The notes under the pieces were generated by a model. It made no database searches. It worked only from the letters and a program-made list of their open reading frames with translations, and was not told the DNA's origin. 63,821 nt of DNA from Streptosporangiaceae bacterium (lineage in GTDB: Bacteria > Actinomycetota > Actinomycetes > Streptosporangiales > Streptosporangiaceae). Shown here one piece after another: positions 27,023 through 36,154 of the stretch (positions are counted from its first letter, which is position 1; every line of letters begins with the position of its first letter). The stretch is from the NCBI GenBank assembly GCA_019239975.1, contig JAFAZE010000161.1, forward strand, positions 1-63,821. Reading direction: 5' to 3'. Made by a program: the position numbers and the translations under genes.

Positions 27023-27802
27023 TTACCGGATCGCGCAGAGCAGGCGGTCGGCGCCGCGCTGCCAGAGCGTGCCGATCTCGGCGAACCCGGCCGCCTGAAG
27101 CGCCTCGACGTGGCTGCTGAGCAGGACCGTCTCGGATCCGTGATGGTCGGCCTCGACGCGGCGCCGCGCGCGTTCGGCGGCCGCATCGGCCAGGCGCGGG
27201 TCGGCGGCGACGGCCTCCCACCAGCCCCGCCAGCTCTCGTCGTGGCCGTCCGGGAACCGGCGGCGGTCCTCGCGCTCGGTCATCGCGTGCTCGAGCTGGG
27301 CGAGCACCGGGGAATCCTTCTCGTCCACCCGGAGGTGGTCGCCGTCGAGGAGCAGGCCGCCCGGGCGCAGCAAGGCGGCGAGCTCGGCGTACAGGGCGCG
27401 CAGCGCGGGCTCGGTGAGCCAGTGCAGCGCGGTCGTGGACACCGCGGCGTCGGGCTGCCGGTCCAGGTTCAGGCCGCCGGACCAGCCGGGGGTTCGCAGG
27501 TCCAGGTCGGCGAAGCGGAGTCCCGGGAGGTCTCCGTAGGCGGCGCGGCCGAGCGCGAGCGTCACGGGATCGGCGTCGATGCCGGCGACCGTCGCCCCGG
27601 GAATCCGGTCGAGCAGCCGAACCGACAGCGATCCCGGGCCGCAGCCGAGGTCGAGCACCAGCGGGTCGGCGCGGCCGGCCCCTTCCTCCACCGCGTCGAT
27701 GAGCGCGGTGAACCTGTCCTCGCGGTCCGGCAGAAGGTTCTCCTGCTGGCGGTCCCAGCGCTCGATCCAGTCTCGTGCGGTGTCGCGGTCCAGCTCCGGC
27801 AC
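27023..27802 (-). CDS. SAM-dependent class I methyltransferase
   Basis: A 259-residue protein with the SAM motif I LVLDLGCGPGSLS (~residue 48), motif II acidic end GIDADP, and STTALHWL in the position of motif IV. It resembles trans-aconitate/ubiquinone-type methyltransferases (Methyltransf_11/25), but the substrate is unknown. The GTG at 27802 has GGGAGG upstream. A 21-bp tandem repeat lies immediately upstream in the leader. Confidence 0.88.
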   Translation of the reverse strand: MPELDRDTARDWIERWDRQQENLLPDREDRFTALIDAVEEGAGRADPLVLDLGCGPGSLSVRLLDRIPGATVAGIDADPVTLALGRAAYGDLPGLRFADLDLRTPGWSGGLNLDRQPDAAVSTTALHWLTEPALRALYAELAALLRPGGLLLDGDHLRVDEKDSPVLAQLEHAMTEREDRRRFPDGHDESWRGWWEAVAADPRLADAAAERARRRVEADHHGSETVLLSSHVEALQAAGFAEIGTLWQRGADRLLCAIR

Positions 27803-27819
27803 GCCGCGCCTCCCTCTCT

Positions 27820-27882
27820 GTACGGGCCTGTGTCCGGCCCGTACGGATCTGTGCCCGGCCTGTACGGGCCTGTGCCCGGCCT
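27820..27882. repeat. 21-bp tandem repeat in the methyltransferase leader
   Basis: Three units of 21 bp, each GTACGG(G/A)(C/T)CTGTG(T/C)CCGGCC(C/T), followed by a partial fourth. It starts 18 bases upstream of the GTG start, so copy number could affect promoter or leader spacing. Confidence 0.8.
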
Positions 27883-28010
27883 GTTACCGGCCAGTATGCC
27901 ATCTGCGGGCGGCGCGAAAATCGATTGCCCGGAGGCGGGATAGCCACGTACTTTGTGGAGTTCTCGTCCGGTTTCCTCGTTTTCCTCAGCCCGCACCGAT
28001 GGGAAGCCTC

Positions 28011-29336
28011 ATGTTCTGGCGCGCGCCTGCCCGCAGGTTCCCGGTGCTCGCCATCCGTGATTTCCGGTTGCTGCTCGCCGACCGGCTCCTCGCGCCGGCG
28101 GCGTACGGCTTCTCGCTGGTCGGAGTCTCGTTCGCGGTGCTGAACGCGACCGGCTCTTCCGCTGACCTGTCCTATGTCCTCGCCGCGCAGATCGCGCCGT
28201 CGCTGGTGTTCGCGCTGATCGGCGGCGTCGCCGCCGACCGGTTCCCGCCGCAGCGGGTGATCGTCGCCGCGAACCTGACGCTGGCGGCCGGCGAGGGAGC
28301 CTTCGGCGTGCTGGCGCTGACCGGCCGTCCGCCGCTATGGGCCATGCTCGGCCTGGAGGCGGTGACCGGGACCGGGATCGCGTTGTTCTATCCGGCCTCA
28401 CAAGCCCTGCTCCCCCGGCTTGTGCCGGACGGCCTGCTCCAGGAGGCGAGCGCGATCAGCAGGCTGGCGATGAACACCGGTCAGATGGCCGGGGCGGCCG
28501 CCGGCGGGCTGCTTGTCGCGGCCGCGGGCCCCGGGTGGGCGCTCGTGCTGTGCGGGATCGGCATGACCGGCACCGTGCCTCTGCTGCTGTCCATCCGCGG
28601 GGCGCGCGGCGCCGCGGGCGGTGGCGCTGGCGGTGGCGCTGGTCCCGCCCTGGTCAGCGAACTGCGGGAGGGCTGGGCGGAGTTCCGCTCACACACCTGG
28701 CTGTGGACGATCGTCGCCCAGTTCTGCGTCGTCATGATGTCCTGGTACGGCGCCTTCCAGGTGCTGGGCCCGGTGGTAGCCCGCGCGCACCTCGGCGGCC
28801 CTCCTGCCTGGGGCGCGATCACCGCCGCGGACTCGTTCGGCCTGGTCACGGGCGGTCTCCTGTCGCTGCGGGTGACGCCGCGCCGCCCGATGCTGTTCGT
28901 CGTGCTCACCGGCGGCGCCGTCGCGGTGTCGCCGCTGTCGCTGGCGGCGGTCCTGCCACTGGCCGCGATCTGCGTCGCTTCGTTCGGCCTCGGCGTGCTC
29001 ATCGAGATGATGATGGTGCAGTGGACGGTGGCCCTCGCCACGAACATCCCGCCGGCGAAGCTGGCGCGGGTGTCCTCCTACGACGCGCTCGGATCGGTCA
29101 TGGCGATGCCCGCGGGTGCGCTGATCGCCGGCCCGCTGGCCGCCGCCATCGGAGTTTCCGGCGCGCAGTACGCCGCGGCGGCCGCGATCATCGCGGTTTC
29201 GGCTTTCGCCCTCATCCCCCGCGACGTCCGCACGATCCGCAACGACAGCGCCGCAAAGGGCGAGGGCCCGGAACCGCGGCTCGCCGCCGCGAACGATCTT
29301 GCGAACCCGCGGCCCGCGCCGATCATTTCGCGATAG
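28011..29336 (+). CDS. MFS transporter (MFS_3/enterobactin-exporter-like)
   Basis: About 440 residues with roughly 11-12 membrane segments. FRLLLADRLLAPAAYGFSLVGVSFAV begins near residue 13, VFALIGGVAADRFPPQRVI carries the family GxxxDRxxxR loop, and a Gly-rich cytoplasmic loop (GGGAGGGAG) is central. It resembles permissive exporters of the MFS_3 type; the substrate is unknown. The ATG at 28011 has GGGAAG upstream; ATG 27999 is possible. The C-terminal 35 residues are hydrophilic. Confidence 0.88.
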   Translation: MFWRAPARRFPVLAIRDFRLLLADRLLAPAAYGFSLVGVSFAVLNATGSSADLSYVLAAQIAPSLVFALIGGVAADRFPPQRVIVAANLTLAAGEGAFGVLALTGRPPLWAMLGLEAVTGTGIALFYPASQALLPRLVPDGLLQEASAISRLAMNTGQMAGAAAGGLLVAAAGPGWALVLCGIGMTGTVPLLLSIRGARGAAGGGAGGGAGPALVSELREGWAEFRSHTWLWTIVAQFCVVMMSWYGAFQVLGPVVARAHLGGPPAWGAITAADSFGLVTGGLLSLRVTPRRPMLFVVLTGGAVAVSPLSLAAVLPLAAICVASFGLGVLIEMMMVQWTVALATNIPPAKLARVSSYDALGSVMAMPAGALIAGPLAAAIGVSGAQYAAAAAIIAVSAFALIPRDVRTIRNDSAAKGEGPEPRLAAANDLANPRPAPIISR

Positions 29337-29578
29337 GCGCCCGGGCGGAAGTCTCGGTTTTAGCTCTTCGATTAGCTTCTGTTTTCGCGGCTTGCATGAT
29401 ATGCTCGAACTGAGCATCGGGACCAAGGGCGGGCCGATTACAAGGCCGGCAAGGAATTCTCCCCGCAGTGCGGGTCGACGGACATGTAGGTGGGCCCCGG
29501 ATCGCTTGAACGCCCAGCATCGCGCCTTGCAGCATCACCCGGAACCCCGCCTCGCAGCGCGGGAGGAGGTGCACGCCG

Positions 29579-31183
29579 GTGACCAGCCAGCCCGAGGATC
29601 CCGGCCAGTATGGTCGGGCCAAGGAGCCCGGCGAACTCCGCAAGCCTGGTCAGCGCGCCGTCGGCGCGGCCTTCGGTTCCGGTATGGGTGCTCCGGCGAT
29701 ACTGGCGGACGCGCTGGCGATGATCGATGCCGGGTTGGGCTATTTCAACGCCATCGACGTCGCCGGCCTGTCATCAGCCGCGCAGGCGGAAACGCTGGTG
29801 GCGCTGGGGCGGGCGCAGGCGACGCAGACCGCGGCGCATGCCGCGGTGCTGGCCGCGTTCACCGCGTGCGGCGGGTACGAAGCCGACGGGTATGGCGGGC
29901 CGGTGCCGTGGCTGATGTACGTCACCCGGGTGACCAAGGCCGCCGCGCGGGGCGCGGCCGGGTGGATGCGGCGGCTGAGCAATCACCCGCGCGTCGCCCA
30001 GGCGCTGGCCGCCCGGGAGGTCTCCGAGTCGTGGGCCCGGCAGTTCTGTGAGTGGAGTGACCGCCTGCCGCAGGAGAACCGGGCGGCGGCGGATGCGATC
30101 TTGCTGGCCGCGGCGGCGGGCGGGGTGCCGTTTGCCGACCTGGTGATCCTGGCGGCGGACATGTATGAGAAGGCGCGGGCGCAGCAGCCGGATCCGGATG
30201 AAGACACCGGGTTTGATGACCGGCGGGTGCGGCTGGAGAACACCTTTGACGGCGCTGGCGTGCTTACGGGGAACCTAACGCCGACCTGTGCCGCCGCGTT
30301 GCAGGCGGTGCTGGACGCGCTGGGCAAGAGCCGGGGACCGGGAGATCTGCGGACCGGGGAGCAGCGCAAGCACGACGCCCTCGAGGAGGCTTCGAAGCTG
30401 CTGATCGGGGCGGGGATGCTACCGGAGCGGGCCGGGCAGCCCACGCAGGTCCAGGTTCAGGTCCCGTTGTCGCAGTTGCGCGGCATGCCTGGTGCGTCGG
30501 CGGCGGAGGCCGCCTGGCTGGCCGCCAAGGCAGGCGAGCCCGGCTATCTCGCCGGGAAGGACGCGGAGGCGGCCGCATGTGACGCGACGATCATCCCGGT
30601 GGTCACCGGGCATCCCGATTGGGATGTGCTTGATGCGATGACCGGGGTGTGGATCGGCGCCCATCACCTGGACCGCGGCGCGGCATGCGGCTGTGAGTGC
30701 GGCAAATGCACCTGTGCCCCGCCCGCCCCGATGACGGAGGAGGCCCGTGCGCGGCTGCGGCGAACCCTGCTGGGGATGGCGGTGGACGCACTGTCCGGCC
30801 CGGCCGGGCTGGCCGCCTGCCTCCGTTCCCGGATGCTGGGCGCTCCGTTCAGCACCGCCAGCCTGCCGCTGGATGTCGGGGTCGCGGACACCGTCCCGGC
30901 CCACATTCGCCGGGCGGTGATCCTGCGGGCCAGGGGCCGGTGTGAGTGGGCGGGCGGTTGTGACCGGCCCGCCGCCGCGTGCGAGGTACATCATCTCGTG
31001 CACAGAGCCGATGGCGGTCCGACAAGTGTGCAGTCATGCGTGCTCTTGTGCGAATTCCACCACCAAGTCTGTGTGCACCGGTGGGGCTGGACGCTGATCC
31101 TGCATCCAGATGGCACCACCGAGGCGAGATCGCCATGGGGCCAGATCCTGCGCAGTCACGGGCCACCCGCTGCGGCGGGGTAA
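29579..31183 (+). CDS. DUF222 domain HNH endonuclease-like protein (13E12 repeat family)
   Basis: A 534-residue protein. DUF222 spans about residues 40-330 and a C-terminal HNH motif has CEWAGGCDRP ... CEVHHLVHRADGG ... LLCEFHHQ, so the zinc and catalytic His residues are present. A Cys-rich insertion lies near residue 375 (CGCECGKCTC). These genes occur in many copies in actinobacterial genomes and are thought to be mobile or selfish, but no flanking repeat or intron boundary was recognised. The GTG at 29579 has GGAGGAGGT upstream, and a small inverted repeat (ATGCTC/GAGCAT at 29401-29417) lies in the leader. Confidence 0.9.
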   Translation: MTSQPEDPGQYGRAKEPGELRKPGQRAVGAAFGSGMGAPAILADALAMIDAGLGYFNAIDVAGLSSAAQAETLVALGRAQATQTAAHAAVLAAFTACGGYEADGYGGPVPWLMYVTRVTKAAARGAAGWMRRLSNHPRVAQALAAREVSESWARQFCEWSDRLPQENRAAADAILLAAAAGGVPFADLVILAADMYEKARAQQPDPDEDTGFDDRRVRLENTFDGAGVLTGNLTPTCAAALQAVLDALGKSRGPGDLRTGEQRKHDALEEASKLLIGAGMLPERAGQPTQVQVQVPLSQLRGMPGASAAEAAWLAAKAGEPGYLAGKDAEAAACDATIIPVVTGHPDWDVLDAMTGVWIGAHHLDRGAACGCECGKCTCAPPAPMTEEARARLRRTLLGMAVDALSGPAGLAACLRSRMLGAPFSTASLPLDVGVADTVPAHIRRAVILRARGRCEWAGGCDRPAAACEVHHLVHRADGGPTSVQSCVLLCEFHHQVCVHRWGWTLILHPDGTTEARSPWGQILRSHGPPAAAG

Positions 31184-31236
31184 AACCCGCACCAGGATCG
31201 CATCCCAGCAGGATCGGCGCGGCCTAGGGTGATGTC

Positions 31237-31677
31237 ATGGCGGGTGAATCGCGCCGTGCGCGGGTTCAGGACGTGGACGAGCTTGCGATGCGGATGCCGC
31301 ATGTCACGGTCGTGCACGGGCCGCTGGGCAACCCGGTCTACCAGGTGGGCCGCAGATCCTTCGTGTTCTTCCGGAACCCGCGTCCCGACGCCGTGGATCC
31401 CGCTACCGGGAAGCGGTACACGGACGTGATCGTTTTCTGGGTACCGTCGGAGGCGGACAAGCAAGCCCTGGTCCAGGACCGGGCGTCGCCGTTCTTCACG
31501 ACCTCCCACTTCGACGGGCATCCCTCGGTGCTGCTGCGCGCCAGCCGGATCGGCGAGCTCACCGTGCGGGAACTCGCCGAGGTGATCCAGGATGCCTGGC
31601 TGTCGCGGGCGTCGCCCAGCAGGGCCGCCGCCTGGCTCGGCGCCCAGCAATCCGGCGGATCAGGATCGCAGGCCTGA
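31237..31677 (+). CDS. MmcQ/YjbR family protein
   Basis: A 146-residue protein beginning with a helical segment (VQDVDELAMRMPHVTVVHG). YQVGRRSFVFFRNPR and PFFTTSHFDGHPSVLLRASRIG follow, the pattern of MmcQ/YjbR proteins with a CyaY-like fold proposed to bind DNA. The helical end is AEVIQDAWLSRASPSRAAAWL. Specific function unknown. Ends 18 bases inside the convergent lipoprotein gene. Confidence 0.82.
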   Translation: MAGESRRARVQDVDELAMRMPHVTVVHGPLGNPVYQVGRRSFVFFRNPRPDAVDPATGKRYTDVIVFWVPSEADKQALVQDRASPFFTTSHFDGHPSVLLRASRIGELTVRELAEVIQDAWLSRASPSRAAAWLGAQQSGGSGSQA

Positions 31678-32445
31678 GGCGATGCGCATCAGCTCCGCCG
31701 CGGGGAGGAGCTGCTGGCCGGCCTGGACCACGGCGGTGTACACCACCAGGGTGTAGCCGGCCGCCCGCCAGGAGATCGCCCGGCCGTATGTCTGGCCGTT
31801 GTTCGTGAGCATCTCCATGGTTGCGCGGCGGCCGTTCACGGTGACCGCGGATGTCAGTGGCCAGGAGGGATAGCCGGTGACACTTCCCGGGACCTGGGCG
31901 ACGTCGGCGGGCGCGGTCGCCTGCCCGGCCGTGGTGTACTCACGCTCCCAGGCGCTGAACGTGGCCGCGGCTACGTAACCGTACGCCGAGAACCTGTAGC
32001 CGGGCGGCAGGTATGTGACCGGCAGCAGGTTGCGCCCGTCGAAGTACGGAATGCGCCGCCCGGTCGTGCCGTCGACAAGAGACCGGCCGTACAGCGGGTG
32101 GTGCAGCGTCACGGCCGCGGTGCCGAAGGCGATGTCGGCCGGGCAGACGCCGCCCGACACGATCTGCCACAGGACCAGCGTGACGGTCGAGGAGGTCTCG
32201 GACGCCACGAGGGCGGAGCCGCCCCGCGCGCAACCCCCTGCCGTGAACGGCACGACGACATGGAGGCCACCGGAGACGACAAGCGCGCGGGAAATAGTCT
32301 CTCGCTGCGTGGTGGGCGTAGCGCTGCCAGCGGCGCAGCCAGCCAGCAGCAGGCTCATAGTCGCCACGGCCGCCACGGCTGCGGCGGCGGCTGGCCAGCC
32401 GTCCGCCCGGCGGCTGAGGATGCGGGCCCTGTTCCCCATCTGCAT
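31660..32445 (-). CDS. Predicted secreted lipoprotein of unknown function
   Basis: The signal peptide (AAAAVAAVATMSLLL) ends in a lipobox LLAGC, so Cys would be lipidated and the protein anchored outside. The mature ~230 residues carry four or so Cys near the start (GGCARGG, GGVCPADI) and a beta-rich composition; no named domain recognised. The ATG at 32445 has GGAAACAGG upstream; ATG 32439 is also possible. The upstream part of the open frame is antisense to the monooxygenase promoter region. Confidence 0.75.
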   Translation of the reverse strand: MQMGNRARILSRRADGWPAAAAAVAAVATMSLLLAGCAAGSATPTTQRETISRALVVSGGLHVVVPFTAGGCARGGSALVASETSSTVTLVLWQIVSGGVCPADIAFGTAAVTLHHPLYGRSLVDGTTGRRIPYFDGRNLLPVTYLPPGYRFSAYGYVAAATFSAWEREYTTAGQATAPADVAQVPGSVTGYPSWPLTSAVTVNGRRATMEMLTNNGQTYGRAISWRAAGYTLVVYTAVVQAGQQLLPAAELMRIASGLRS

Positions 32446-32573
32446 CCTGTTTCCGGCGTCGAGCCAGCGGAAACGCGCACGTCCAGGGCTTGTCTCCTGC
32501 TGAGACACGCCGCGCGCTCCGGTTGCGGGATAATTGCTTGCCGGTGTCGGCAGCGGCAAGCCAAGGAGGACCG

Positions 32574-32906
32574 ATGATCTTTATCACGGCCAAATTCAAG
32601 ATCCGGCCCGAAGACGCCGACCGGTGGCCGCAGATCGTCGCCGACTTCACCGATGCGACCAGGAAAGAGCCCGGCTGCCTGTGGTTCGACTGGTCGCGCA
32701 GCCTGGAGGATCCGGAAGAGTACGTCCTTGTCGAGGCGTTTCGCGACGCCGAAGCGGGCGCCGCGCACGTCACGTCCGCCCATTTCAGGAAGGCACAGCA
32801 GGAACTGCCGCCTCATCTCGCTCACACGCCGCGGATCATCAACGCCACGGTCCCGCAGGATGACTGGTCCACGCTCGGCGAGCTGGCCGTAGCCGAGTCA
32901 GAGTGA
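32574..32906 (+). CDS. Antibiotic biosynthesis monooxygenase (ABM) domain protein
   Basis: A 110-residue ABM/YgiN-like protein: FITAKFKIRPEDADRW, CLWFDWSRSLEDPEEYVLVEAF, AHVTSAHFRKAQQELP. Such ferredoxin-like dimers act as cofactor-free monooxygenases or quinol-related enzymes; the substrate here is unknown. The ATG at 32574 follows AAGGAGGACCG. The stop codon is part of a 15-bp repeat that continues downstream. Confidence 0.9.
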   Translation: MIFITAKFKIRPEDADRWPQIVADFTDATRKEPGCLWFDWSRSLEDPEEYVLVEAFRDAEAGAAHVTSAHFRKAQQELPPHLAHTPRIINATVPQDDWSTLGELAVAESE

Positions 32907-32966
32907 GCCGAGTCAGAGTGAGCCGGGTCGGAGTGAGCCGGGTCGGAGTGAGCCGGCTCAAGGTGA
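32892..32966. repeat. 15-bp tandem repeat with an in-frame stop in every unit
   Basis: Five head-to-tail units of 15 bp: GCCGAGTCAGAGTGA twice, GCCGGGTCGGAGTGA twice, then GCCGGCTCAAGGTGA. The first unit is the last four codons plus stop of the monooxygenase gene. Because the period is a multiple of three, each unit repeats the stop in frame. Confidence 0.9.
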
Positions 32967-32988
32967 GCCCGCCTCCGCGCGCCGCGCG

Positions 32989-33027
32989 AAAGGGGCCGCG
33001 GCCGGATGACCGGCACGCGGCCCTTTT
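32989..33027. terminator. Bidirectional terminator between monooxygenase and ABC permease
   Basis: AAAGGGGCCGCG and CGCGGCCCTTTT form an 11-bp stem with one bulged G, A-tract on one side and T-tract on the other, in the gap between convergent genes. Confidence 0.7.
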
Positions 33028-33036
33028 CGTACAGGG

Positions 33037-33828
33037 TCAGACGCTCTTGGCGTAGGAGCGGAAGGTGGTGACCGAAAGCGCCACGCAGGCCACGGCCAGG
33101 GCCAGCAGCCCGGCGCAGCGGACCGCCACCGCTCCCCAGCCGGGGCTGGTGGTCAGCACCGACCGGCCGACCTCGACCACCCAGTTCAGCGGGTTGCGCG
33201 CGGCGATTGCCTGCATCCAGCCGGGCATGAGCCCGGTCTCCATGAACGCCGACGACAGGAAGATCAGCGGCAGCATGAAGAACGTGTAGACGCCGATGAT
33301 CGCCTCGCGCGAGCGGAGCAGCATGCCCGCGATGTTGGACAGCGCGCCCCACACGATGCCCACCAGGACCGCCGCCACGATCAGGACGGCGGCGCCGCCC
33401 ACGCCGCCCGGGTAGCGAGCGCCGCCGGCCAGGCCAAGGAGGAGGATGATCAGCGTCTGCACGGTGGTGCTGACCGCCTGCTCCGCCACGGTGGCGTTCA
33501 TCAGGCCGGCCCGGCTGGCCGGCGAGACCAGGAACCGGTTCAGGGTTCCCCGGTCGATCTCCTCGATCATCGCCATCCCGGCCCACATGTTGTTGGCCAT
33601 CGCGTTCATGGCGACGATGCCGGGGATCAGGTAGGCGAGGTACGACCCGTGGAAGCCGAAGCCGGGGATGTCGACGACCCTGCGGAACAGCTCACCGAAC
33701 AGGAACAGCCAGATCACCGGCTGAATCACGCTGAACGCGAGGACCCACGGCTGGCGGACCAGCGCGTGCAGCTTACGGCCGGTGAGATACCAGCTGTGCG
33801 TAACGGTTACCGGAACAGCGGCCATCAC
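33037..33828 (-). CDS. ABC-2 type transporter permease
   Basis: A 263-residue ABC-2 permease with six hydrophobic segments and the family phrases FLFGELFRRVVD, NMWAGMAMIEEIDRGTLNRFLVSP and LNWVVEVGRS. It resembles DrrB-type drug exporters. The start is GTG 33828 or ATG 33825, both within the ATPase stop overlap, with GGAGGTGGG upstream. It is the third gene of padR-ATPase-permease and likely exports a drug or lipid-like compound. Confidence 0.92.
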   Translation of the reverse strand: MMAAVPVTVTHSWYLTGRKLHALVRQPWVLAFSVIQPVIWLFLFGELFRRVVDIPGFGFHGSYLAYLIPGIVAMNAMANNMWAGMAMIEEIDRGTLNRFLVSPASRAGLMNATVAEQAVSTTVQTLIILLLGLAGGARYPGGVGGAAVLIVAAVLVGIVWGALSNIAGMLLRSREAIIGVYTFFMLPLIFLSSAFMETGLMPGWMQAIAARNPLNWVVEVGRSVLTTSPGWGAVAVRCAGLLALAVACVALSVTTFRSYAKSV

Positions 33829-34859
33829 CTGCCCACCTCCGCCATCTCGGGCTCGCGCTCGTAACCCGTCTCCGTGTCGGGTGCCGCCGCCTCGCTGTAA
33901 CGGCGGCCGGTGTAGCGCAGGTACACGTCGTCCAGCGACGGCCTGGCGACGGTCACCGAAGACGCGGGCACTCCCGCGTCCGCCAGGGCCGCGAGCACCA
34001 CCGGCACCGCGGCCGCGCCGTCATCGCTGCGCGCGGACACGCTGCGGCCGGCGACCAGGATGTCCCTTATGCCCGGCAGCCCGCCGAGCACGCCGCGAAC
34101 GGCCGCCTGGTCGGCGCCGGCGGCCAGCTCGACCTGCACGACGTCGCCGCGCAGCTCTCCCTTGAGCGCGTCGGGCGTGCCCTCGGCGACGACCCCGCCG
34201 CGGTCAACGATCGCGAGCCGGCTGGCCAGCCGGTCCGCCTCCTCCAGGTAGTGCGTGGTCAGCAGCACGGTCATGCCCTCGTTCCCGGCCAGGCGGCCGA
34301 TCTCCTGCCACATCGCCGCCCGGGACTCCGGGTCCAGGCCCGTCGTCGGCTCGTCAAGGAACAGCACCGAAGGGCGGTGCATAAGGCCGAGCGCCACGTC
34401 CAGGCGGCGCTGCATGCCGCCGGAGTACGTGCGCACGAGCCGCCGCGCCGCCTCGGACAGGCCAAAGTGAGCGAGCAGTTGGTCCGCGCGGGCCCGCGCC
34501 TCGCCGCTGCGGAGCCCGTACAGGTGCCCCTGCAGGACCAGGTTCTCCCGGCCGGTGGCCGTGGGGTCGGCGCCGGACCGCTGCGCCACGACGCCGATCA
34601 CATGGCGAACCCGCCCGGGGCTGGCGAGCACGTCGATGCCCTCGACGGTGGCCGTGCCCTCGTCGGGCCTGGCCAGCGACGTGAGTATCTTGACCGCGGT
34701 GGTCTTGCCCGCGCCGTTCGGGCCGAGCAGTCCGAAAATCATGCCGCGCGGGACGGTGATGTCCAGCCCGTCCAGCGCCCGGATGCCGTGCTTCCTGCCG
34801 CGCACGGGGTAGGTCTTCACGAGATGACGTGCCTCGATGGCACGCTCGGGTGAGCTCAC
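33825..34859 (-). CDS. ABC transporter ATP-binding protein (DrrA-type exporter)
   Basis: The 344-residue ATPase has Walker A LLGPNGAGKTT (~residue 47), the Q-loop in VVAQRSGAD, the signature TYSGGMQRRLDVALGL, Walker B VLFLDEPTTGLD and switch His in LLTTHYLEEAD. A ~100-residue C-terminal domain (DVYLRYTGR) is typical of the DrrA/drug-resistance subfamily. GTG start with AAGGAGT upstream. Its stop overlaps the permease start. Located ~150 bases after padR, which probably regulates it. Confidence 0.94.
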   Translation of the reverse strand: MSSPERAIEARHLVKTYPVRGRKHGIRALDGLDITVPRGMIFGLLGPNGAGKTTAVKILTSLARPDEGTATVEGIDVLASPGRVRHVIGVVAQRSGADPTATGRENLVLQGHLYGLRSGEARARADQLLAHFGLSEAARRLVRTYSGGMQRRLDVALGLMHRPSVLFLDEPTTGLDPESRAAMWQEIGRLAGNEGMTVLLTTHYLEEADRLASRLAIVDRGGVVAEGTPDALKGELRGDVVQVELAAGADQAAVRGVLGGLPGIRDILVAGRSVSARSDDGAAAVPVVLAALADAGVPASSVTVARPSLDDVYLRYTGRRYSEAAAPDTETGYEREPEMAEVGR

Positions 34860-34974
34860 GAGTGACTCCTTACGGATCGTGACGATCAGGCCCGCGAGGA
34901 GAAACCGGCTACACTTTTGAGCAGCACCTTGCAGCCAGGTTTCGCGTCCCGCGGGATCGGTTCGAGGTTGACGG

Positions 34975-35005
34975 CCCCGGCTTGGTGTTGCCGCACCAGC
35001 CGGGG
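34975..35005 (-). terminator. Hairpin after padR
   Basis: CCCCGGC-TTGGTG and CACCAGCCGGGG pair around TTGCCG with one bulge, directly after the padR stop. It may separate padR from the ABC genes or allow partial readthrough. Confidence 0.55.
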
Positions 35006-35009
35006 TCGT

Positions 35010-35660
35010 TTAGTTGCCCGGTTCCAGCCTCCCTTCGGCGAGCGCCACCAGCTCGGGCGGGAACACACCAGTTTCGTGGACCTGCCGCCAGGTGTCCACG
35101 CCGGGTATGGTCCCGTCGGCCATCTCCTTCAGCAGGCCGCGGACCCAGTCCGCCTCGGCCCTCCGCATCGCCAGGTGGTACTCGGTCTCGATCAGGAACA
35201 GCCGCGGCAGCTGGGTCTTGAGTAGTTCCAGCTCCTGCTCCAGCTTCGCGTTGGCCGTGTCCAGGGTCTCCAGCCGGCCGGTCAGCAGCGCGACCACCTC
35301 GTCGGGCGGAAGCACCGTCGCGTCGGACAGCGCCGTCTCGAACTTCGGGTACTCACGCTCCGGCACGCCGAGCAGCTCGCGCATCCAGTCCCTCAGCTCG
35401 GCCGCGCCGGCCTCGGTGATCTGGTACGTGGTGCGCTCCGGCTGACGGCCTTCCCTGGCCGTGTCCACGACCTCGATGAAGCCGTTCTTCTCCAGGTTCT
35501 GCACGACCGTGTAAAGCGAGCCCCAGTTGATCTTGGCGCTCTGGTCCTTGCCCCACCGCCGCAGCGTGCTGGCCATCTCGTACGGGTACATCGGCCGCTG
35601 TATCAGCAGCGACAGCAGCGACAGCGCGAGAATGTTGCCGACCTTCCGCCGCTTCGCCAT
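35010..35660 (-). CDS. PadR family transcriptional regulator
   Basis: The 216-residue protein has the PadR winged helix (ILALSLLSLLIQRPMYPYEMA, INWGSLYTVVQNLEKNGFIEVV, TTYQITEAGAAELRDWM) and a C-terminal coiled-coil region (LETLDTANAKLEQELELLKTQL broken by description) used for dimerisation, as in the Vir_act_alpha_C subgroup. PadR proteins often repress adjacent multidrug ABC exporters and are released by the substrate. The ATG at 35660 is the first Met of a canonical MAKRRKVGNILAL start. Confidence 0.93.
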   Translation of the reverse strand: MAKRRKVGNILALSLLSLLIQRPMYPYEMASTLRRWGKDQSAKINWGSLYTVVQNLEKNGFIEVVDTAREGRQPERTTYQITEAGAAELRDWMRELLGVPEREYPKFETALSDATVLPPDEVVALLTGRLETLDTANAKLEQELELLKTQLPRLFLIETEYHLAMRRAEADWVRGLLKEMADGTIPGVDTWRQVHETGVFPPELVALAEGRLEPGN

Positions 35661-35709
35661 CGCTCGTCACCTCGCATCCGAATCCTTGGGCCCGATGACT
35701 CGAAACCAA

Positions 35710-35733
35710 GTGCTCGTACGCGAGTATACGCAC
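35710..35733. promoter_or_regulatory. Candidate padR operator
   Basis: GTGCTCGTACGCGAGTATAC followed by GCAC contains the inverted repeat CTCG-TACG-CGAG within GTGC/GCAC ends, about 50 bases upstream of padR. Inferred from symmetry and position only. Confidence 0.35.
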
Positions 35734-35749
35734 CCGGATCCGGACGCCG

Positions 35750-35995
35750 CAAGGGAAGGCGCGAAGGGGAAGGGGGGAAGGGAGGGGGGAGGAACGCAGG
35801 GAGGACGGAGTGAGTGAGGGGAGGGAGGAACGGTGGGAGGGAGGAAGGAAGGAAGAGAGGAACGGAGGAAGAGAGGAACGGAGGAAGAGAGAAGGAAGGA
35901 TGGAGGACGGAGTGAGTGAGGGAAAGGAGGGACGGGACGCGATGGAGGGAGGGACGGGACGGAGGGAGGGAGGAGAGGAGAGGAGAGGGCGCACT
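35750..35995. repeat. Homopurine tract of ~240 bp
   Basis: The plus strand is almost entirely A and G with diverged repeats such as GGAGGAAGAGAGGAACGG and GGACGGAGTGAGTGAGGG (the latter at 35803 and 35909). Frames through it encode only Glu/Gly/Arg or Pro/Ser strings, so no gene is called. Together with the next ~420 bases it makes a 765-bp gene-free gap. Confidence 0.85.
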
Positions 35996-36154
35996 GGGCA
36001 CAGGACAGTGCAGGGCGACAGGACCGTGCCTGCGAAGGTCTTTGGCGGGAGTCCGAACGGGCGGTGGCTCGTCCCCTACGGCCACCGGGTCTACCACGGG
36101 GCTGGTTCCCGGCCTGCTCGGGCCTCAGCGGACGTCTCATTCGTGGGGAACGGT

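Noticed and set aside
29337..29578. Possible mobile-element boundary before the DUF222/HNH gene
   Set aside because: Only a small inverted repeat was seen; no matching direct or inverted ends on the far side of the gene, so no element boundary can be claimed.
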